Shown piece by piece: positions 35,709-43,875 of a stretch of 64,000 nucleotides of DNA. The translations under genes and the position numbers were made by a program. Position 1 is the first letter of the stretch; each line of letters begins with the position of its first letter. Below the pieces are notes generated by a model that saw nothing but the letters and a program-made list of their open reading frames with translations, made no database searches and was not told the origin of the DNA. The stretch comes from JAJDAT01 sp964570665 (lineage in GTDB: Bacteria > Nitrospinota > Nitrospinia > Nitrospinales > JAJDAT01). The stretch is from the NCBI GenBank assembly GCA_964570665.1, contig CAZMZH010000002.1, positions 124,001 through 188,000 on the forward strand, read 5' to 3'.

Positions 35709-36869
35709 ATGAAACGATTTTTATCTATTTTCTTTTTAATTTTGAATTTAGCCGTTTGGTTTGTTCAGTCTCCCGTTGAGGCCTATGTAGGATTATGTTG
35801 CGCTCACTGTGGCGGCAACATGCCAATGAATATTCCAGGAGGGGGAATACCAGAGACTCATGAATTTCGAGTCAAAGTGGGTCAAAATTATATGAGGATG
35901 GGGCCTTTTAGGAGTGGTACTAATGATGTAAGTACCACTTCTTTATTAGGAGTTCCTACTCAAGATGGGAAGTTTGTTGTGGCCCCGTCCGAGATGCGCA
36001 TGTGGATGACAATGGCAAGCGTAGCTTATTCGTTTACGGATAAATTTGCCCTCATGGCAATGACTGGGTATAGATATAGCGAAATGGATATGGAGTTTAA
36101 CGCCCTCGCTAATGCTGCTACTGGGTCAAACGGTTTTACAATGAAAGCCGATGGAATGACCGACGTTAAAGTGATGGGTAAATACAGGTTGTTTGCAGAC
36201 GACGATTTAGCTCCTACGAATCAGTTATCGGCAATTGTTGGTTTGTCCTTTCCTACCGGCGAGGTTGATTCTCGATTTAGGAATAATCCGATACCCGGTA
36301 TTAACGATACCTTACAACCTTTTCGAATGCAGCAAGGTAGCGGCACTTACGATCCTATTTTAGGACTGACCTATCAAACCGCGAAAGATCCATATTGGTT
36401 TGGACTAAATGCGATTTATACCGGTAGATGGATGGATAACGAACAAGGTTATCACCAAGGTCAGGAAGCTAAAGTTGACGCCTATGCCATGTATCAGTTT
36501 CACCCAAAAGCTTTGTTAGAAATTCAATTAAATTTCCATCATGAAGGACAATACAGTAACGAGCCTGATGCGCAACGGTTTGAGGGGGCGGGTCATGTAG
36601 GTTTTAATCCTGCGGCTCCTTTTACCAGTCCGTTATTTAACCCAGATTTTTATGGCGGAACTAAGTTAAACATCACAGGTGGTTTTCAATATCAACCTTT
36701 TGATTTACAAATTGTAGAACTACTTGTTTCAACTCCAATTGTCCAGAATCTGCATGGACCTCAATTGTCGGAAGATTGGAGGATTATGTTCAATTACTAT
36801 ATTGAAATTCCAACTAAGAAGAGTCGAAGGTATGTAGGAACTAAAGCTCCAAAAGAGTTAGGTTTCTAG
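35709..36869 (+). CDS. Outer-membrane beta-barrel protein with Cys/Met-rich N-terminus
   Basis: The ATG at 35709 is chosen because AAGGAG precedes it and it opens a proper signal peptide (KRFLSIFFLILNLAVWF). The mature N-terminus is CCAHCGGNMPMN, a cysteine-and-methionine patch typical of metal contact. The rest alternates hydrophobic and polar residues (VASVAYSFTDKFALMAMTGY, GLSFPTGE) like MetA-type or transporter barrels of about 380 residues. It may let metal or small solutes across the outer membrane. It lies between the His-rich protein and a cytochrome. Confidence 0.72.
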   Translation: MKRFLSIFFLILNLAVWFVQSPVEAYVGLCCAHCGGNMPMNIPGGGIPETHEFRVKVGQNYMRMGPFRSGTNDVSTTSLLGVPTQDGKFVVAPSEMRMWMTMASVAYSFTDKFALMAMTGYRYSEMDMEFNALANAATGSNGFTMKADGMTDVKVMGKYRLFADDDLAPTNQLSAIVGLSFPTGEVDSRFRNNPIPGINDTLQPFRMQQGSGTYDPILGLTYQTAKDPYWFGLNAIYTGRWMDNEQGYHQGQEAKVDAYAMYQFHPKALLEIQLNFHHEGQYSNEPDAQRFEGAGHVGFNPAAPFTSPLFNPDFYGGTKLNITGGFQYQPFDLQIVELLVSTPIVQNLHGPQLSEDWRIMFNYYIEIPTKKSRRYVGTKAPKELGF

Positions 36870-36870
36870 C

Positions 36871-37188
36871 ATGAGGGTAACTGAGAAAGAAACATTGAGA
36901 CCAAAAAGAAAGCTCCTCCTAGGCGGCCTTGTGGTCGCCTTGGTCTCTTTTGCCTGCGGAGGAATGAGTATTCCCAACCCAGAATCTCAGGAGGCCCGTC
37001 TTTACTCAAAGAAATGCTCGATCTGTCATGGTCTCCCTCATCCTTCAAGGCATTCTCGGATTGAATGGGATCATTATTTAGAATTGATGAAAATCAATAT
37101 GGATAAAAAAAGCGTGTCGTATAGCGCGGAGGAAATTAGGAACATAAGAAACTATTTGCATCGTTTTGCAAAAGGAGCAACGTCATGA
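36871..37188 (+). CDS. Small monoheme cytochrome c-like lipoprotein
   Basis: A 105-residue protein with a basic N-terminus, a hydrophobic segment and a lipobox-like VSFAC, so it is probably membrane-anchored. One heme-attachment site, CSICHG, is present, with possible Met ligands in LMKINMD. It starts one base after the barrel gene's stop and overlaps the thioredoxin gene by 4 bp (ATGA), so the cluster is co-translated. It is an electron-transfer candidate for the cluster. Confidence 0.78.
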   Translation: MRVTEKETLRPKRKLLLGGLVVALVSFACGGMSIPNPESQEARLYSKKCSICHGLPHPSRHSRIEWDHYLELMKINMDKKSVSYSAEEIRNIRNYLHRFAKGATS

Positions 37189-37769
37189 ATTCTCGATGGT
37201 TTTCGAGGTTAAGTATTATCTTCACTACGGTTTGTATGATTTTATTTCCAAATTTAGTTTGGGCTGAATCTGATTTTTCTGCAGACTTAGGAATCGTCGA
37301 ACCTAGAACGGTAAAACAGGCGCCAGATTTTACTTTGCAAACTTTGGACGGACAATCGGTTAAATTAAGCGATTTCAAAGGAAAACCCGTTTTATTAAAC
37401 TTTTGGGCAACTTGGTGCGAGGCGTGTAAAAAAGAATTTCCTGCCATGCAGCGTTTGTATTCTCAATTAAAAGGCGACGGATTTGAGATTATTGCAGTTT
37501 CTGTAGATAGACGAAATCGCGATCGAATCGAAGAATTTGTAAAAGCCTATGAAATCGATTTTCCAATATTGCTAGATCCCCAACAAAAAGCGCGTAGAGA
37601 TTATTTTATTCGTGGATTGCCGACAAGTTATTTAATTGATTCTGCCGGAGATTTGAGAGGATTTATTTCAGGCGCTAGGGCCTGGGACCATATAGCTTCT
37701 AGGAAAGCGCTTTTGAATATTTTTAAAAATGTTAGATTAAGTAAAGTAAGTAATCCCGCGATTAAATAA
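37185..37769 (+). CDS. TlpA/ResA-like periplasmic thioredoxin
   Basis: Signal peptide (SIIFTTVCMILFPNLVWA), then an AhpC/TSA-type thioredoxin fold: APDFTLQTLDGQSVKLSDF, FWATWCEACKKEFP with the CxxC active site, and a cis-Pro in RGLPTSYLID. Family members reduce cytochrome c heme-site thiols or copper-site cysteines. The cytochrome gene overlaps upstream and NirK enzymes are encoded further on, so either role is plausible. Confidence 0.9.
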   Translation: MNSRWFSRLSIIFTTVCMILFPNLVWAESDFSADLGIVEPRTVKQAPDFTLQTLDGQSVKLSDFKGKPVLLNFWATWCEACKKEFPAMQRLYSQLKGDGFEIIAVSVDRRNRDRIEEFVKAYEIDFPILLDPQQKARRDYFIRGLPTSYLIDSAGDLRGFISGARAWDHIASRKALLNIFKNVRLSKVSNPAIK

Positions 37770-37785
37770 GCAAAACTTATTTTCC

Positions 37786-38559
37786 ATGAAAAACCCCAGA
37801 CGTATTATTAAACTCTGGGTTTTCATTCTTTTGGTCTGTTGGAGTTATCCTTCCTTTGTATTAGCTCAAAAAAACTCTAACCAAACTCTGAGAAAATTAG
37901 ATTCCGCTTACTATTATCCTCAAAAAAATGGATTAACCGGTCTAGTCGCAACTGTTGTGCTAGAAAAAGGCGATTTTGGCGACGAAAATTTCAATATAAA
38001 TCCTTCCGCAAAATTTTCTTGGAATAGCGTTACTGACAGAAGAATCTTCAAAATTGCCGGCCAGTCTTTAAAGCTTCCTGTTGAAAAGCAAGCTAGTTTG
38101 TTACGGTTTTTTTCAAATTATAAAGAAGTCCTTCTACCTCAAACATTGATAGAAAAGTTTTCTCGTTATTCGGGAAAAACTACCCACGGTAATTTTGGAA
38201 CTCGAATGAATTTTGAAATTGACGATTTTCAAGATGGAGTGTCTCGGTATTCTCTCTTTATTAACGATAAACAACGCAATGTTTCCAGGATGTTAATCGA
38301 TAGAATAGAAGCCCCTACAAAAGTTTTAGGGGCTTTTAAGTATATTCAAAAAAATGGATATTGGTTGGTTTCAGAAAGCGTTGCGCGTTTTAGTTTTAGC
38401 GGTCAGCGGCATGTGGAAGAGACCCTATATTATTATAGTCAGATTGAAAATATTTGGTTGGTGAATAGAATGGATCAAACGTTAACCAAAAATGGCAAAG
38501 TACTTTCCAGGTTTATTTTTAGGATTAAAGACTATTTGTTAAATTGGTCAAACGAATAG
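37786..38559 (+). CDS. Exported protein of unknown function
   Basis: A 257-residue protein with a signal peptide ending near FVLAQ. The mature part is rich in beta strands and aromatic residues (SAYYYPQKNGLTGLVATVV, RYSLFINDKQRNVSRMLID) with a layout resembling lipoprotein-carrier or LolA-like folds, but I do not recognise the family. It lies 16 bp after the TlpA-like gene and ends the cluster. Confidence 0.6.
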   Translation: MKNPRRIIKLWVFILLVCWSYPSFVLAQKNSNQTLRKLDSAYYYPQKNGLTGLVATVVLEKGDFGDENFNINPSAKFSWNSVTDRRIFKIAGQSLKLPVEKQASLLRFFSNYKEVLLPQTLIEKFSRYSGKTTHGNFGTRMNFEIDDFQDGVSRYSLFINDKQRNVSRMLIDRIEAPTKVLGAFKYIQKNGYWLVSESVARFSFSGQRHVEETLYYYSQIENIWLVNRMDQTLTKNGKVLSRFIFRIKDYLLNWSNE

Positions 38560-39024
38560 TTTGTTATCCTCATTCCTCTTTGCATTAATACCCAATAGCT
38601 AGCTGTTTTATATAGACTTCAGTTCTTCACTTTAATGTCTTATCATTTTTATGCTTGATATCTGAATTAAGATGAATATCTGAAAACCCTTGAAATTCCC
38701 CGATTAATTCAGATATACGAATATTTAATGGTTTGATAAGGTTTTTTTTGTGACAATTGTGAAATTTTATTTTATAAATAACGCTTTTATTTATATATAT
38801 TTATGTTGTTTTTTGTAGTTTGAACTTTGTGTGTATGTTGATTTAATCAATTTGCTAGATTAGAATATCACTAAATCATATTAACTTCATTTTTCGCAAT
38901 AATCGGTCAATTTATATTACATTTAAAGAGAATATAAATTTAATAATCTAAATCAATTTATATTTAGTTAGCGCATAGAAAATGGGTATATAAAAGGATA
39001 AACAAATTTCAAGGGAGAATAGGC
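38560..39024 (+). other. Intergenic region, 465 bp, upstream of a chemoreceptor gene
   Basis: Very AT-rich with no credible reading frame. It ends with a ribosome site (AGGGAG) for the chemoreceptor. No terminator hairpin or known operator was identified in it. Confidence 0.5.
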
Positions 39025-41427
39025 ATGTTTACTTGGTTTGACCATTTAAAGGTAAGAACTCAGATTAGTATTGGGTTTTCTGTAGTGATAATAATTTTAA
39101 TTGGAGTAGTTTCTTTTTCGATAGTTGAAAGTAAAAAAGGAAAAATTTCTTTCGATAGGCTGGTAGAACTAAGAATGCCAACGGCGCAAAACACTCTTAA
39201 AATGCTAAACGGGATAAATCACTCGCTTGCCGCATTAAGGGGTTGGATGATATTGGGAAAAGATAAATTCAAAGATGAGCGTGAAAAATCTTGGGGAAGC
39301 GAAATTGAGCCATCAATGAATAATATGTTACAGCTGTCCCAAAATTGGACTAATCCAAATAACGTAAAAATTTTGAATCAGATCAAACTGGATTTAGAAA
39401 AGTTTAAGCATTTTCAAAAAGAAATTGAGGATATCGCTCAAACTCTAGAAAACACTCCGGCTAACAAAATATTGCTAAATGATGCAGCTCCTCAGGCGGC
39501 AATAATTGTTTCCGCAATTACAGAAATGATCGATGCTGAATTAAAATTAGAGGCGAGTCCTGAACGGAAAGAGCTTTTGGGAATTATGGCCGACGTAAGG
39601 GGAAGTATGGGATTGGCGTTGGCAAATATCCGGGCATTTTTACTTTCCGGAAATCCAAAATTTGAAAAATTGTTTGAAAAGATGTGGAATAAAAATAGCG
39701 TTCGTTATTCTGTGTTAACCACGAAAGTGGATTTATTAACTCCCGAACAACAGGCTGCATTCGCAAGATTACAAGAAGCAAGAAAGCTGTTCTCGCCGCT
39801 TCCACCTAAGATGTTGGAAATTCGCGGAGGAAAAGGTTGGAATGTGGCTAATATGTGGTTGGGAACGAAAGCGGCGCCAACGGCCTTCCGTATTAAACAA
39901 GGCTTAGACTCAATGTTAAATAGCCAAAGTAATTTATTAAGTAAAGATATGGCTATCACTAAAGCTGACAGCAAACATTTTAATATGGCTCTTTGGATTT
40001 CATTGATTTTAGGTACCGCGTTATCTATTTTTGTCGCTTGGTCAATCACGACCCTTGTTTTGCGAAAGCTAACTCGGGCTTGGGTGGAATCGGATAAAAT
40101 TACGGCGGTTGTTGAGAATTTGCCGATTAATGTTATGTTGGCTGACAAAAACCTTCAAATCCAATATGTGAATCCAGCGACGCGGAAAACGCTGAAATCT
40201 CTTCAAGATTATATTCCCGTAAGCGCTGAAAGTTTAATTGGCGAAAACATTGATATTTTTCATAAAGATCCTAAAAGACAGCGTCAGCTTTTAGATAATC
40301 CCACTAACCTACCTATCCAAACCTTAATTAAAGTGGGAACCGAGACTATTGATTTATTGGTCAGCGCAGTAAGAGATAAAAATGGCGAATACTTGGGGCC
40401 TATGGCCGCTTGGACAGTGGTGACCGAGAAAATTGCAATGCAAGAGAGGGAGAGGCATGGCGCTAAAATATTACAAGAAAAGGTTGATAAAATTCTTGTG
40501 TCTGTCGATGCAGCTTCCCATGGAGATTTAACGTGTGAGGTTGGCGTTTCGGGCGATGACGCCATTGGAAAAATGGGAGAAGGTCTATCGGAGTTTATTA
40601 ACAAGCTAAGGATTGGAATTACCAAAATTGCTGAAAACACCCAGCAACTTGATGGTTCCTCCCAACATATGAGCTCAATAAGTCAACAATTGGCTTCGAA
40701 TGCTCATGAAACCTCTAAGCAGTCGACAATAGTTTCGGAAGCTTCTGGGCAAGTTTCTGCCAGTGTCGAAACCGTATCAGCAGGCGCTCAAGAGATGAGC
40801 GCTAGTATCAAAGAAATTTCCAAAGCTGCAAGCGACGCGGCTCAAGTTTCTCAAAAAGCCGTTAATATAGTCGAATCTACTAATAAAATTGTTCAGAAAC
40901 TAGGCGATAGTAGCGGGGAAATTGGACAAGTGATCAAGGTTATTAATTCGATCGCAGAACAAACGAACTTGCTTGCGCTAAATGCGACTATCGAAGCCGC
41001 TAGAGCTGGAGAAGCTGGAAAGGGTTTCGCTGTCGTTGCGAATGAAGTTAAAGATTTAGCGAAAGAAACCAGTAAAGCGACTGAAGATATCGCTAAAAGA
41101 ATCGAATCGATTCAACAGGACACGGATCAGGCCGTTTCTGCGATTGATGAAATCACCGAAGTTATAAAAAGGATTGACGATATCTCTGGAACCATTGCCA
41201 GCGCTGTTGAAGAGCAAACAGCTACAACTTCCGAAATTGAACGCAATATCCATGAGGCGTCCAACAGGACCGTGGATATTAATGAGAATATTTCAGGTGT
41301 AGCTCAAGCGGCGGAAGATACTTCGGTTGGAGCTTCTCAGACCAGCGATGCCTCGGGCGCTCTAGCTCAAATGGTTTCTGACCTTAAAGATATTGTTGGA
41401 GCTTACAATTTAGGAAATGGAAAATAG
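39025..41427 (+). CDS. Membrane methyl-accepting chemotaxis protein with PAS and HAMP-like linker
   Basis: An 800-residue receptor. Membrane span at residues 13-35, a helical periplasmic sensor domain to about 315, a second span near 318-341, a PAS domain (about 355-465), a HAMP-like segment with ASHGDLTCEVGVSGDDAIG, and the signalling coiled coil with tip EQTNLLALNATIEAARAGE. Its signalling part is very similar to that of the soluble receptor at 17664. The ligand is unknown. No che genes adjoin it. Confidence 0.94.
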   Translation: MFTWFDHLKVRTQISIGFSVVIIILIGVVSFSIVESKKGKISFDRLVELRMPTAQNTLKMLNGINHSLAALRGWMILGKDKFKDEREKSWGSEIEPSMNNMLQLSQNWTNPNNVKILNQIKLDLEKFKHFQKEIEDIAQTLENTPANKILLNDAAPQAAIIVSAITEMIDAELKLEASPERKELLGIMADVRGSMGLALANIRAFLLSGNPKFEKLFEKMWNKNSVRYSVLTTKVDLLTPEQQAAFARLQEARKLFSPLPPKMLEIRGGKGWNVANMWLGTKAAPTAFRIKQGLDSMLNSQSNLLSKDMAITKADSKHFNMALWISLILGTALSIFVAWSITTLVLRKLTRAWVESDKITAVVENLPINVMLADKNLQIQYVNPATRKTLKSLQDYIPVSAESLIGENIDIFHKDPKRQRQLLDNPTNLPIQTLIKVGTETIDLLVSAVRDKNGEYLGPMAAWTVVTEKIAMQERERHGAKILQEKVDKILVSVDAASHGDLTCEVGVSGDDAIGKMGEGLSEFINKLRIGITKIAENTQQLDGSSQHMSSISQQLASNAHETSKQSTIVSEASGQVSASVETVSAGAQEMSASIKEISKAASDAAQVSQKAVNIVESTNKIVQKLGDSSGEIGQVIKVINSIAEQTNLLALNATIEAARAGEAGKGFAVVANEVKDLAKETSKATEDIAKRIESIQQDTDQAVSAIDEITEVIKRIDDISGTIASAVEEQTATTSEIERNIHEASNRTVDINENISGVAQAAEDTSVGASQTSDASGALAQMVSDLKDIVGAYNLGNGK

Positions 41428-41462
41428 GCAAGTCTATAAACCATAAATAAATTAAATTTTTG

Positions 41463-41499
41463 CTAATGGTTGAGCGATTAATATGAGTTCAACCATTAG
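41463..41499. terminator. Bidirectional hairpin between convergent genes
   Basis: Perfect 11-bp arms CTAATGGTTGA and TCAACCATTAG with a 15-base loop, between the chemoreceptor stop and the convergent small gene. On the minus strand the stem is followed by a U-rich tract, so termination of both genes is likely. Confidence 0.65.
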
Positions 41500-41538
41500 T
41501 GAATTTTGAATAAAACGCTGTAGTAGTTAATTTTACAT

Positions 41539-41754
41539 TTAATTATTTAAAGCGTCGTCGGGGCTCACATTCATATCTCCCATCTTCAAAAGAATCCCGT
41601 CGTTTTCTAGCTCTTGAACTTGGATTCCTTTACTCATTCTAGAGTTATACATATCCCAAAAAGTTTTTGATTCAATTTTATATTCTCCGCCTTTTTCTTC
41701 GAGCATAACCATTAAAGCGACGATTAGTTTTTCTACCTGATCTTGAGTATCCAT
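41539..41754 (-). CDS. Hypothetical protein, 71 aa
   Basis: Small acidic protein, not recognised. The ATG at 41754 (MDTQDQVEKLIVALMV) is preferred to a TTG three codons upstream. The first half is helical (VEKLIVALMVMLEEKGGEY); the second half contains FWDMYNSRMSKGIQVQEL. No signal peptide. It lies 63 bp after the methyltransferase gene stream on the same strand. Confidence 0.55.
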   Translation of the reverse strand: MDTQDQVEKLIVALMVMLEEKGGEYKIESKTFWDMYNSRMSKGIQVQELENDGILLKMGDMNVSPDDALNN

Positions 41755-41826
41755 TTTTACCAAAAGTTAAGGTTAAATTTTTTTAGTTAATTAAGTTATT
41801 ATCTTTTGCGAGGAAGCTTAAACGCA

Positions 41827-42684
41827 TTATGTTTTGTTGAGCCTGTAGGCTTCGCGAATTCCGCAAGCATATAAATCCGCCCAATGGGAGAGCTTTTTAG
41901 CCTCTGGTTTTATTAAGTCCTGCCATCGGCAATCTCCTTGAATGAAGTTTTCCCAAGAAATTTTCTCGGATTTCATTTCTAAGGATAAAAACCATCTTTC
42001 TAAAAGAGTTGGAGTTGGAAAGCAGGTCAAACTCAATTTTTTCTTGCCGGTATCGTGAGACTCCGGTAATTGGTAGGTTTTTTTTTGGGGTTGCGTTAGC
42101 GCTACCAGAAGAATGGGCATTTCCCACGTGTCTCCAGTTTCAAGCATTTTTTGAAATTTAACGGCTTCTTTACCCTGAACCGCCGCGTATGTAGCTGTGA
42201 AAGTATCTAGTAAAACCGTTTCCTTAGCCGCTCTACACGCCAACTTTAGGAGGTTATAAGGTTCGGAGGCGTAATACAAAAGGCCAAAACAAAAAACGGT
42301 ATCAAACTCATTTGGTTGCAAGGATTCTAAGTATTCAAAAACATCTCCAGTATTTAAACTGCATGCTGTTTCTGGAACGTCAAATACCTGGAGAGCTTCA
42401 GCCCCGCGTCCTATTGTGTCCTTTTCCGAATCGATTCCATAAGTAAAATGGGCGCCCATTTTCCAAGCGGCATAAGAAAAAGTCCCCATATGACACCCTA
42501 AATCTAGAATTCGTTTTCCTTTTATTGAATCGGCATTTTTGATCAATAAGTTCTGGGTCCTTCCATTTAAGCAATGGTAATTATAAGGAATGGCCCAACG
42601 GTTTTTACGTTCATCCAAAGTAATGAATGGGCTGTCTTCGGGGAAAATAAAATTTTGTAACTGATTTTGGTTATTGGTTGTCAA
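41827..42684 (-). CDS. Class I SAM-dependent methyltransferase
   Basis: A 285-residue Rossmann-fold methylase: the SAM loop ILDLGCHMGTFSYAAW, an acidic strand end in YGIDSEKDTIG, and DTVFCFGLLYYASEPYNLL. The layout is like methyltransferases acting on small molecules or lipids, but the substrate cannot be assigned. The start is TTG with a weak ribosome site. Flanked upstream by a 400-bp AT-rich spacer. Confidence 0.82.
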   Translation of the reverse strand: MTTNNQNQLQNFIFPEDSPFITLDERKNRWAIPYNYHCLNGRTQNLLIKNADSIKGKRILDLGCHMGTFSYAAWKMGAHFTYGIDSEKDTIGRGAEALQVFDVPETACSLNTGDVFEYLESLQPNEFDTVFCFGLLYYASEPYNLLKLACRAAKETVLLDTFTATYAAVQGKEAVKFQKMLETGDTWEMPILLVALTQPQKKTYQLPESHDTGKKKLSLTCFPTPTLLERWFLSLEMKSEKISWENFIQGDCRWQDLIKPEAKKLSHWADLYACGIREAYRLNKT

Positions 42685-43086
42685 GGAAGTTATTTCTTAG
42701 TGAAATGATTTTTTTGTAAAAAAGCTGGTATTTATATGTTTAAATGTATTAAAATTAGTTAAAATTAAGTAATAATTTACTTGACTAATTAGTGTGTGGT
42801 TTGTTATTAAATAATTAATTTAATTGGTCTTATGGCTTTTTCAGGAAAAGTTTTTATGATTAAAGAAAATTAAGGTAATAATTGGCCATCACCATATCAA
42901 TTTTTACTCAAAATTTCTTAAAAGATCCTTCCTGAAAAAGATATTTCTTACTCAAATCTCTATTAAAAATAGCATAATATATTGATACACCTAATCCCCA
43001 AAAACGTCAAATAGCGATTGTTAAATAGCAAGGTCCCCAATATTTTTTTTGGAAACCGAGCTATCGACCTTTTTTTCGAGGTTTTT
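42685..43086. other. Divergent intergenic region, 402 bp
   Basis: AT-rich spacer between the methyltransferase and the J-domain gene. No credible gene, hairpin or known operator was seen. Confidence 0.5.
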
Positions 43087-43869
43087 ATGTTACCTACCTG
43101 TGTTCTATCCCCTGAGGAGGAGGAACTCCGCCAAAAGAATAGTGAATTAACCGACCTCCAACAGGAATTGGCGGAAAAAGAATTATTACTATCCACCTGT
43201 CGGGGCGATTTGGGTTTTTTTGAAAAAAAATACAATCGAGTCGTAGGGTCCAAATATGCCGAGCTAGATAGGTTGCGCGCCCAAGTATTAGGATTTGCTA
43301 GCTCAATGAATCCCGCCAAAAGTCAGCTGCGTGAAGAAGCCGAAACGGCTCGAAAACATGCCGAACAAACCGAGCAAGAAGCGGGCGATTGGGAAGATAC
43401 TTCACCTTTAAGTAATAAATTTGATCCTAGCGAAGATTTAAAAAAGTTATTTCGAGAAGCGGCAAAAAAGATCCATCCTGATTTGGCAAACACGGGCGAA
43501 GAGAGAGAGAAACGTCATCAATTAATGGCTGAATTGAATCGCGCCTACGATAATATGGATACAACGAGAATCCAACAGATTGTGCGGGATTGGGAAGAAT
43601 GGGGCCGTTTATCCGAAGAAATTCCTATTGGGATTCAATTGGTAAAAAGTATTCGAAAAATAGCCCAGGTGAAAGAAAGGTTAGCTGGGATCGAGAACGA
43701 ATTGAACGCTCTGGAAAATTCTGAAATGTATCGATTGAAGGAACGAATTGAACAAGCTCAGCGTAATGGACGAGATGTATTAAAGGAAATGTCTTTGGAT
43801 CTAGAAGATAAAATCTCGTCTATTAAAACTAGGGTATTTAAATTAGCCGACGATTTAATTTATTTATAA
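43087..43869 (+). CDS. J-domain-like coiled-coil protein
   Basis: The ATG at 43087 is chosen for its GAGG site 5 bases ahead. A long coiled coil (about residues 8-70) is followed by a J domain near residues 115-165 with KKLFREAAKKIHPDLA, keeping the HPD signature that stimulates Hsp70 ATPase. More coiled coil follows. It lacks zinc fingers and the C-terminal parts of DnaJ, so it is a specialised co-chaperone. It is 6 bp upstream of the Sel1-repeat gene and probably co-translated. Confidence 0.85.
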   Translation: MLPTCVLSPEEEELRQKNSELTDLQQELAEKELLLSTCRGDLGFFEKKYNRVVGSKYAELDRLRAQVLGFASSMNPAKSQLREEAETARKHAEQTEQEAGDWEDTSPLSNKFDPSEDLKKLFREAAKKIHPDLANTGEEREKRHQLMAELNRAYDNMDTTRIQQIVRDWEEWGRLSEEIPIGIQLVKSIRKIAQVKERLAGIENELNALENSEMYRLKERIEQAQRNGRDVLKEMSLDLEDKISSIKTRVFKLADDLIYL

Positions 43870-43875
43870 AACTCA

